NCBI GenBank assembly: GCA_947259675.1 | Contig: CAMYNE010000064.1 | Coordinates: 1 to 8,213 of the forward strand | Direction of reading: 5' to 3' | DNA: 8,213 nucleotides | DNA from: an uncultured Pirellulaceae bacterium | Lineage (GTDB): Bacteria; Planctomycetota; Planctomycetia; Pirellulales; Pirellulaceae | Program-made: the position numbers and the translations under genes | Notes under the pieces: model-generated | Seen by the model: only the letters and a program-made list of their open reading frames with translations | The model's database searches: none | Told to the model about the DNA's origin: nothing | In this document: positions 1-4,986 of the stretch, piece by piece | Layout of the letters: every line of letters starts with the position of its first letter | Numbering within the stretch: position 1 is the stretch's first letter

Positions 1-1
1 A

Positions 2-823
2 CGTACCGACAAACTTGATGCAGTTGGCAATACGACTGCCGCGATTGGAAAAGGTTTTGCGATTGGCTCGGCGGCATTGACCGCCTTGGCGCTCTTCGCG
101 GCGTTTATGACCTCGTATAACTTATCCCATCCGGCAGCCTTGGAAATCACCGATATCAGCATTACCAACCCCTATGTGATGGCATCGTTGTTTATTGGTG
201 CAATGTTGCCGTTCCTGTTCTCAGCTCTTTCGATGAACGCTGTTGGACGTGCCGCAATGTCCATGATTGAGGAAGTTCGACGACAGTTCAAGGACATCCC
301 CGAGCTCAAGGCCGCTCTGAATGTGATGAAAAAGAATGATGGCGTTGAACAGGATAAGTGGTCAAAAGAGGATAAAGCAATTTTTGAAGCTGCAGACGGG
401 AAAGCGGAATATGGTAAATGTGTTGCGATTTCTACGAAGGCCTCAATTCGCGAAATGATTTTGCCCGGACTGGTCGCAGTTCTGGTTCCTGTCGCATTCG
501 GATTCGTTCCCAGATACTTTTTCCCCGGCGAAAACACAAACGCCTTGATGTTGGGCGGGCTGTTGGCGGGCGTAACAGTGAGCGGAGTATTGATGGCACT
601 ATTCCAATCCAACGCTGGCGGTGCGTGGGACAACGCTAAGAAAATGATCGAGGAAGGCTTTGAAGTTAACGGCCAGATGTTGAAAAAAGGCTCCGATGCT
701 CACAAAGCTGCCGTGGTGGGCGATACCGTCGGTGATCCGTTCAAGGACACTTCTGGGCCGTCGCTCAACATTTTGTTGAAGTTAATGAGCGTTGTTGCTC
801 TTGTGATCGCAACTTTCATTTAA
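2..823 (+). CDS. hppA: Membrane-bound ion-pumping pyrophosphatase, C-terminal part (5' end outside window)
   Basis: This integral membrane enzyme hydrolyses pyrophosphate to phosphate and uses the energy to pump H+ (or Na+) across a membrane. The open frame runs in from the left edge, so the start and the first catalytic Asp motifs lie outside the window. Visible family signatures are 'DAVGNTTAAIGKGFAIGSAA' at the edge, 'GGAWDNAKK' near 619-645, and 'GDTVGDPFKDTSGPSLN' near 719-769, followed by a last hydrophobic helix ending at the stop. At least four hydrophobic segments can be seen. Alanine in the GNTTAA position is what the K+-dependent subfamily carries; K+-independent enzymes have Lys there. 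Ion specificity depends on a Glu in an earlier helix that is not visible. The loop between the segment ending in 'RRQFKDIPELK' and 'CVAISTKASIREMILPG' seems longer than in plant or Rhodospirillum enzymes. The TTG at 77 is internal, not a start. Confidence 0.96.
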   Translation, partial: RTDKLDAVGNTTAAIGKGFAIGSAALTALALFAAFMTSYNLSHPAALEITDISITNPYVMASLFIGAMLPFLFSALSMNAVGRAAMSMIEEVRRQFKDIPELKAALNVMKKNDGVEQDKWSKEDKAIFEAADGKAEYGKCVAISTKASIREMILPGLVAVLVPVAFGFVPRYFFPGENTNALMLGGLLAGVTVSGVLMALFQSNAGGAWDNAKKMIEEGFEVNGQMLKKGSDAHKAAVVGDTVGDPFKDTSGPSLNILLKLMSVVALVIATFI

Positions 824-826
824 GCT

Positions 827-846
827 GCCCCGGTCGTTCCGGTGGC
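827..846 (+). terminator. Possible hairpin after the pyrophosphatase gene
   Basis: Three bases after the stop codon, GCCCCGG (827-833) can pair with CCGG(T)GGC (839-846), with one bulged T and a five-base loop TCGTT. This is a GC-rich stem in the right place for a transcription terminator, but no T-run follows, so it would be an atypical one. The rest of the gap up to the next gene (847-1093) holds no convincing gene. A TAGAAT hexamer at 1046-1051 could be a -10 box for the TPR gene, but I see no good -35 box at the right distance. Confidence 0.3.
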
Positions 847-1093
847 TGAATTCACGACGCGGGTCCTAAACAAGCGTTTCGCGGAGTCGATCTCGAATCG
901 GTTTCGCGATTTTTGCGTCGTAACAAGGGGGAAGCGCAAACTGTCTTGCCTTTGCAGGAACGAATGGTTTCAGAATTCGCAAAACCGTATGTGTTTTGTC
1001 AGTTTTGGGGGCATTTTGGCGATTCTCGCAGCCATTGAAATCCAATAGAATTTAGGTCACGTAAAAATAACTTGTTAAGACCGGGAGAAATCC

Positions 1094-2941
1094 ATGCGTT
1101 GGTTGGCTTGGATGAGTTTTTATCGAATTGCAATTTGTCTGCTCGTGCTTGGGACGGCTACCACGATCTCTTTCGCCCAAGAGCAAGGGCAAGATCAAGA
1201 TCAAGATCAAGAGCAAGAGCAAGAGCAAGACGACGGCACCGCGCAGTTGGACGAGGCATTCAGTCTGAAGATTACGGCTCAGACCACTCGCGACCTCGAT
1301 AAGGTTGTCGATCTGCTTGAAGATGCCCTTGAAAAGGGGCTCGATGAGGAAGGCGTTGAAAGTGCCAACCAGCTGCTTTCGTCAACATTGTACGAGCATG
1401 CTGAGTTGTTATCCAAGCAGATTTTCAATTCGTCCGGTCGTGACCAGCGCTGGAGAAGATTTCGTTCTCAGGCGATAACGCGGCTCGAAAGAGCCGTCGA
1501 ACTCAATCCCAAAATGGGGCAAGCCTACCAACTAATGGCTCGCATGCATGGACTTCCTGCCGGAGACCGCGAAGCCGGTATTGAAGCCATCGAAAAAGCA
1601 GTTGAGCTGGCCGGTGATGATCAAGTCTCGTTGTCCAAAGCACTGGTGATTCGTGCGACCCTTGCCGAAGATGATGACACGATGCTGGCCGATCTTGCTC
1701 AAGCAATCAAGATCGACCCGGAAAATATGCAAGCCATTCTGGTCCGCGGCAGCTACTATTTGCGCAAAAACGAACCCGCCAAAGCGGTTGAAGATTTCAA
1801 AACCTGGCTCGCAAGTGATCGTGAAAATATCAAGGCTTATCACGAAGTAGCTCGATCGTTGGCCGGGCTTCAGAAGTTGAATGAAGCGATCGAGATCATG
1901 GACGAGGCCATCAAGGTAGACGAAGAGTCAACCGAGAGCCTCCTGCTTCGCGCACAGCTTGCTTTGTTGGCTGAGTCTTTCGATCGTGTGATCGAAGACG
2001 CAACCACGGCACTCAAATTGGACCGAAAACTTTATGGCGCCCGACTCATTCGAGCGCGAGCTCTGTTTGAAACTGGCGAAAACGACGAGGCACTCGAAGA
2101 CGTGAATCTGGTGCTGGACGAACAGCCAGAATTTCCCACGGCGTTAATCCTGCGGTTTGAGATTTATACGGAAAAAGGAAATTATCCGGATGCAATCGAA
2201 GATCTAAAAACATTGGGCGACCTTAGTCCAACCAACATTGGGTATAAACTGCAACTGGCCCAGCTGTATAACGCCAACGATCAACCGCGGCGTGCGATTC
2301 GAATTTACAACAGCGTCCTCAACATGATTACCACGTCTTCCGAAGGCGACGAAGTTCGAATGTTGATTCTCCGCGGACGTGGCGATGCCCGGCTCTCGCT
2401 TGGCCAACACAAAGAAGCGATTGAAGACTATGACAAAGCGCTTGAGCTTGGCCCCGACAACGATGGGATCCTGAACAACCTCGCCTGGGTACTTGCTACT
2501 TCTCCTGTCGACGAGCTGCGGGATGGAGACCGTGCGATCGAACTTGCCACGAAAGCTTGCGAAGTTACCGATTACAAAATGCCCCACATCCTTAGCACGT
2601 TGGCATCCGCCTTCGCCGAAAATGGCGATTTTGTAACAGCCATTGATTGGATTGAAAAAGCAATCGAAGTTAACAAAGCCAACGCCGAGGCAGACAAAGA
2701 CGCTGATCAGACTCCGTTTGAAGAGCAGCTGGATAGTCTCGAGAAAGAACTGGCCAGCTACAAAGACGAAAAACCCTGGCGAGAACTTCAAAACGTCGAG
2801 GAAGAAAAAAAGAAAAAGGCCGATGAGGACTCCGATTCCGTTGACTCGAACGACAAAGAATCAAAAGAAGACGTTGAAAGCGAAAACAAAAAAGGCGACG
2901 ACAAAGACAAGGACAAGGATGAGGACGACAAATCAGACTAA
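1094..2941 (+). CDS. Exported tetratricopeptide-repeat protein with charged C-terminal tail
   Basis: The protein has 615 residues. The ATG at 1094 is favoured because GGGAG (1083-1087) lies six bases upstream and a clean signal peptide follows: Arg at 2, a hydrophobic core up to about 20, and a likely cut after Ala28 in 'SFA|QEQ'. Residues 29-46 are a Gln-acid tandem repeat. Helical TPR-like repeats run from about 125 to 530, for example 'AITRLERAVELNPK', 'ADLAQAIKIDPEN', 'EALEDVNLVLDEQPE' and 'EAIEDYDKALELGPDN'. The last part, 'NNLAWVLATSP' (461-471) through 'AIELATKACE' and 'HILSTLASAFAENGDF' (498-513), matches a segment common at the end of planctomycete TPR proteins. Residues 541-573 look like a coiled coil, and 574-615 are almost only Lys, Asp, Glu, Ser and Asn. 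TPRs bind other proteins, so an extracytoplasmic scaffold role is an inference; the partner is unknown. The next gene begins 28 bases after the stop. Confidence 0.9.
   Translation: MRWLAWMSFYRIAICLLVLGTATTISFAQEQGQDQDQDQEQEQEQDDGTAQLDEAFSLKITAQTTRDLDKVVDLLEDALEKGLDEEGVESANQLLSSTLYEHAELLSKQIFNSSGRDQRWRRFRSQAITRLERAVELNPKMGQAYQLMARMHGLPAGDREAGIEAIEKAVELAGDDQVSLSKALVIRATLAEDDDTMLADLAQAIKIDPENMQAILVRGSYYLRKNEPAKAVEDFKTWLASDRENIKAYHEVARSLAGLQKLNEAIEIMDEAIKVDEESTESLLLRAQLALLAESFDRVIEDATTALKLDRKLYGARLIRARALFETGENDEALEDVNLVLDEQPEFPTALILRFEIYTEKGNYPDAIEDLKTLGDLSPTNIGYKLQLAQLYNANDQPRRAIRIYNSVLNMITTSSEGDEVRMLILRGRGDARLSLGQHKEAIEDYDKALELGPDNDGILNNLAWVLATSPVDELRDGDRAIELATKACEVTDYKMPHILSTLASAFAENGDFVTAIDWIEKAIEVNKANAEADKDADQTPFEEQLDSLEKELASYKDEKPWRELQNVEEEKKKKADEDSDSVDSNDKESKEDVESENKKGDDKDKDKDEDDKSD
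1178..1231 (+). repeat. Nine-unit hexanucleotide tandem repeat (CAAGAN) in the TPR gene
   Basis: Nine consecutive six-base units, CAAGAG, CAAGGG, three CAAGAT, three CAAGAG and CAAGAC, encode alternating Gln and mainly acidic residues (residues 29-46). The array begins exactly at the predicted first residue of the mature protein. Because the unit is two codons, gain or loss of units would keep the reading frame, so this is a likely length-variable site. The near-identity of neighbouring units suggests recent slippage expansion. Confidence 0.9.
2806..2812 (+). other. dnaX-like A AAA AAG slippery heptamer in the TPR gene
   Basis: In the reading frame of the TPR gene the codons are GAA AAA AAG (E571-K573), which gives A AAA AAG in the phase needed for tandem -1 slippage, as in Escherichia coli dnaX. 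A -1 shift would add Glu-Lys-Gly-Arg and stop at TGA (2824-2826). The product would be 577 residues and would lack the charged tail. A GAGG at 2798-2801 lies close upstream. I see no strong stem-loop just downstream, and Lys-rich coding DNA can make this heptamer by chance, so function is unproven. Confidence 0.3.
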
Positions 2942-2969
2942 CGGGCCATAAATAGAAAACGCGTTGCAG

Positions 2970-3419
2970 ATGATCTCACAACAAATGTGGTTATGCCCCA
3001 ATTGTCGAGAAGCCATCGAGCCTCATTTTCGTCGCTGTTGGAACTGCGGTAGCGACGACCTCGGTAACCTTGATCCAACGTTCCGGACGGATGCAGCGCC
3101 AGACGGCATCGGTGCAAAACCTCGCGGCTCGCGATCAATCAGCTTTGCCTGGATGTTGCTTGCCATTTGCACCTTCATTGCGATCATGGCTACCGCAATT
3201 TTCGTTGAGTTGTTGCTACCGGAGCGGTGGAATCTCCGGCTCTCGCTGACCATCGGGTTGTTCCTGGTTTGCCTGCTAACGGGCGTCGCGATCAACGTGG
3301 CCAGCCGCCTTTATTTGTGGCTCAGGGAATACCTGTATTCCAACGAACCAAGACTTGATTCGCCAGAAACAAAACAGCTCGTCCAAATATCCGATTCAAA
3401 TAAGCAAGATCCCAATTGA
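2970..3419 (+). CDS. Zinc-ribbon protein with two membrane segments
   Basis: With the ATG at 2970 the protein has 149 residues. Starts at TTG 2964 or ATG 2985 are also possible, since none has a clear ribosome binding site; the ATG at 2985 would still keep the metal motif. Residues 9-26 contain Cys9-Pro-Asn-Cys12 and Cys23-Trp-Asn-Cys26, a four-cysteine zinc ribbon with a ten-residue spacer. A polar linker follows to about residue 56, then hydrophobic helices at about 59-82 and 91-113, and a polar tail. The ribbon and the tail are probably on the same side of the membrane. Zinc ribbon plus membrane-anchor proteins of this size are frequent in planctomycetes but their function is not known, and I infer none. 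The gene follows the TPR gene by 28 bases and precedes the HD gene by 69, so co-transcription is possible. Confidence 0.8.
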   Translation: MISQQMWLCPNCREAIEPHFRRCWNCGSDDLGNLDPTFRTDAAPDGIGAKPRGSRSISFAWMLLAICTFIAIMATAIFVELLLPERWNLRLSLTIGLFLVCLLTGVAINVASRLYLWLREYLYSNEPRLDSPETKQLVQISDSNKQDPN

Positions 3420-3427
3420 GTCGATCG

Positions 3428-3464
3428 ATGTTTCGGATATCATAATCTTCGCAACCGGAAACAT
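3428..3464 (+). other. Inverted repeat in the leader of the HD-domain gene
   Basis: ATGTTTCGG (3428-3436) pairs with CCGGAAACAT (3455-3464), nine pairs with one bulged G, around an 18-base AT-rich loop. It lies between two genes on the same strand and ends 24 bases before the HD start codon. No T-run follows on the + strand. It could be a weak terminator, a processing site or a protein-binding site. Nothing in the sequence decides between these. Confidence 0.3.
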
Positions 3465-3488
3465 GTCTCCAAACAAATCCGTAACCAT

Positions 3489-4064
3489 ATGATTGATCGC
3501 AACAAAGCTTTTGAGTTGATGTGTGAATACACAAAACAGGATGGATTGCGTCGGCACATGCAATCGGTCGAAATCGCGATGCGAGCCTACGCCAACAAAT
3601 ATGGAGAAGATGTCGAAAAATGGGGCATCGTCGGCCTTCTGCATGATTTCGATTACGAGCGTTTTCCGACGACGCCCGAGCATCCACTCGAAGGATCCAA
3701 AATACTTGCCGAACAGGGTTATCCGGACGACGTGATTTATGCGATCAAGTCACATTGTGAAGAGACCAATTGTCCTCGCGTTAACCTGATGGACAAAGCG
3801 CTCTTTGCGTGCGATGAACTTTCGGGGTTCATTACGGCCGTCGCGCTTGTTCGCCCAAATGGAATCGAAGGGATGACCTCGAAAAGCGTTCGCAAGAAAA
3901 TGAAACAGAAGAGCTTTGCCGAAAAAGTCCATCGCCAGGACATTACCCAGGGTGCCGAGGAATTGAACGTTGACTTGAACGAACACATTCAATTCGTCAT
4001 TGATGCGATGTCCGAACACGCCGAATTGTTAAAGTTGACTCCCGCCGGAACTTCCACACAATAA
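3489..4064 (+). CDS. HD-domain phosphohydrolase
   Basis: The protein has 191 residues and the fold of the HD superfamily of metal-dependent phosphohydrolases. The usual metal ligands can be read in order: His23 ('RRHMQSVE'), His52-Asp53 ('GLLHDFDYE'), His65 ('HPLEGSKIL'), His89 ('IKSHCEE') and Asp109 ('ACDELSGFI'). The length fits the single-domain, cytoplasmic members that are often annotated as 'HD domain-containing protein' or 'HDIG-like hydrolase'. There is no signal peptide or membrane segment. The substrate cannot be told from the sequence; nucleotides or phosphate esters are the general range of the superfamily. The ATG at 3489 is the only sensible start, because the conserved helix before His23 needs it, although no Shine-Dalgarno sequence is present. 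The pterin dehydratase gene starts 42 bases after the stop. Confidence 0.92.
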   Translation: MIDRNKAFELMCEYTKQDGLRRHMQSVEIAMRAYANKYGEDVEKWGIVGLLHDFDYERFPTTPEHPLEGSKILAEQGYPDDVIYAIKSHCEETNCPRVNLMDKALFACDELSGFITAVALVRPNGIEGMTSKSVRKKMKQKSFAEKVHRQDITQGAEELNVDLNEHIQFVIDAMSEHAELLKLTPAGTSTQ

Positions 4065-4106
4065 AGATACTTTAATTCCGTTCAAATCCCATCTCGAGAT
4101 ATTCCC

Positions 4107-4469
4107 ATGGAAATTCAAAGTGCAGAACAATTGACCGCCAAAAAATGTGAACCTTGTGAAGGCGGCGTCGAACCGTGTCCACTTCCGTTTGTGCGCGATC
4201 AACTGGCTAACCTCGATGGCTGGTATTTGACTAATGACGGACAGAGAATCCGAAAAGACTGGACCGTGAAGAACTTTGTCGTCGGCCTGGATTTTTTCAA
4301 TCGTGTCGGTGAATTAGCCGAACAAGACGGGCATCACCCCGATCTTCATTTGGAAGGCTACAAAAACGTCTGGATTGAGCTTTGGACTCACGCCATCCAA
4401 GGCTTGTGTGAAAATGACTTTATCCTGGCAGCCAAGATTGACCAATTGCCGTTAAAAACCGAAGGCTAA
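4107..4469 (+). CDS. phhB: Pterin-4a-carbinolamine dehydratase
   Basis: This 120-residue enzyme removes water from 4a-hydroxytetrahydropterin, the product of aromatic amino acid hydroxylases, so that the pterin cofactor can be recycled. The family signature is complete: Glu72-x3-His76-His77-Pro78, then Tyr85, His95 and Asp104, in 'EQDGHHPDLHLEGYKNVW' and 'THAIQGLCENDF'. The catalytic His pair and the third His are present. The N-terminus carries 'KKCEPCEGGVEPC', a CxPCxGG segment seen in many bacterial members of this family; a metal-binding role for it is not established. No hydroxylase gene lies in the window, so the physiological partner is unknown, and some bacterial members act elsewhere, for example in molybdopterin-related roles. 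Start at ATG 4107; alternatives would cut into the conserved N-terminal segment. The gene is probably the last of a short + strand run, and the palindromic element 53 bases after its stop may end the transcript. Confidence 0.95.
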   Translation: MEIQSAEQLTAKKCEPCEGGVEPCPLPFVRDQLANLDGWYLTNDGQRIRKDWTVKNFVVGLDFFNRVGELAEQDGHHPDLHLEGYKNVWIELWTHAIQGLCENDFILAAKIDQLPLKTEG

Positions 4470-4521
4470 TTGGACAATGCCAGTTTTGGCAGGTTGACTG
4501 TGATAAACACAAACAGAAAAT

Positions 4522-4582
4522 TCGTTTAACCGCGTGGGCATCGCCCCGCGCGGCCCGATGGGCACGCGTTTAAGTTAAACGA
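4522..4582. repeat. Palindromic element able to form a cloverleaf
   Basis: Outer arms TCGTTTAA (4522-4529) and TTAAACGA (4575-4582) are perfect complements. Inside, CGCGT (4531-4535) pairs with ACGCG (4564-4568). Between these, two small hairpins face each other: GGGC-ATC-GCCC (4536-4546) and GCCC-GAT-GGGC (4553-4563), joined by CGCGCG (4547-4552). The same bases can instead form one long imperfect hairpin, with CGCGTG and CATCG pairing to CGATG and CACGCG and only a GG/GG mismatch. Both strands would fold alike. Its place 53 bases after the dehydratase stop fits a terminator or a repeat of the REP/small-palindrome type. The + strand has no T-run after it, while the - strand reads into a T-rich stretch (complement of 4508-4522). 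Confidence 0.7.
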
Positions 4583-4801
4583 GAACATGTTCGACCAACC
4601 TCTCTTTTTTGCCTGTACTTTTCCGCAGACTGTCAATCCAGGTCGTTTGCCTAATTCGGCATGCCAACCCAACATTCACAGCCTGGTCGCTAGCTCCGGT
4701 AAAATGAGTCGATCTTCGGTTGCGTGAAGCATTTGCAAAACCATCAAATCTTACCAAAAACCAATCTCTCGACGAGATCAGCGGAGACGGTTGGAGCGAT
4801 T

Positions 4802-4829
4802 TTGACACCCAAAAGGCCATCCTCATAGA
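4802..4829 (+). promoter_or_regulatory. Candidate sigma70-type promoter for the lipoprotein gene
   Basis: TTGACA (4802-4807) matches the -35 consensus fully. CATAGA (4824-4829), 16 bases later, matches the -10 consensus TATAAT at only three of six positions. The leader to the ATG at 4987 would then be about 150 bases. Planctomycete promoters are poorly defined by such boxes, so this is a weak call. Confidence 0.22.
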
Positions 4830-4907
4830 AACCTTGCGGGCCTGCTCTATCGTGCGGGTTAATCGGGTTCTGTCTTCCGTGGGACAATATCCGTTGGATT
4901 GGTTTTT

Positions 4908-4927
4908 ACCTGTCGATACCTGCGGAT
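4908..4927 (+). repeat. Tandem ten-base repeat in the lipoprotein leader
   Basis: ACCTGTCGAT (4908-4917) is followed directly by ACCTGCGGAT (4918-4927), eight of ten bases equal. The one-helical-turn period and the position 59 bases before the ATG suggest a possible operator or leader element. Chance is not excluded for so short a repeat. Confidence 0.3.
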
Positions 4928-4986
4928 AGACCCGTCCCAGTTGTAACGGCGCGGCGAATAAGTTGCATTTCACGGATGAATCAGCA

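Larger units (their letters stand above)
4470..4986. other. Long intergenic region before the lipoprotein gene
   Basis: About 520 bases without a credible gene. It holds the palindromic element at 4522-4582, a TTGACA hexamer at 4802-4807, a five-T run at 4903-4907 preceded by a very short stem (ATCC-GTT-GGAT, 4889-4899), and a tandem ten-base repeat at 4908-4927. An open frame of 163 codons on the - strand (4575-5066) and one of 69 codons on the + strand (4720-4929) give protein with no recognisable composition or motif. The first also runs into the signal peptide of the lipoprotein. A small RNA between about 4835 and 4907 is conceivable from the TTGACA and the T-run but is speculative. Confidence 0.6.

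Noticed and set aside
172..633. 153-codon open frame on the - strand
   Set aside because: It lies wholly antisense to the well-supported pyrophosphatase gene and shows no motif.
842..1048. 68-codon open frame on the + strand (GTG start) after the pyrophosphatase gene
   Set aside because: Its composition (many Arg, Cys, Phe) is not protein-like for this genome, there is no ribosome binding site, and the start overlaps the hairpin arm.
1072..1302. 76-codon frame giving an Arg-Ala/Arg-Ser repeat
   Set aside because: It is the shifted reading of the CAAGAN array inside the TPR gene and stops soon after.
2204..2791. 195-codon open frame on the - strand
   Set aside because: It is antisense to the TPR repeats, with Phe/Val/Asn-rich sequence that mirrors the sense codons.
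3489..4469. HD hydrolase and pterin dehydratase as a dedicated two-gene pathway
   Set aside because: They are neighbours on one strand, but no known pathway links a generic HD hydrolase with pterin recycling, and adjacency alone does not show it.
4720..4929. 69-codon open frame on the + strand
   Set aside because: It depends on a TTG start without ribosome binding site, and its sequence has no recognisable feature. A real small protein cannot be fully excluded.
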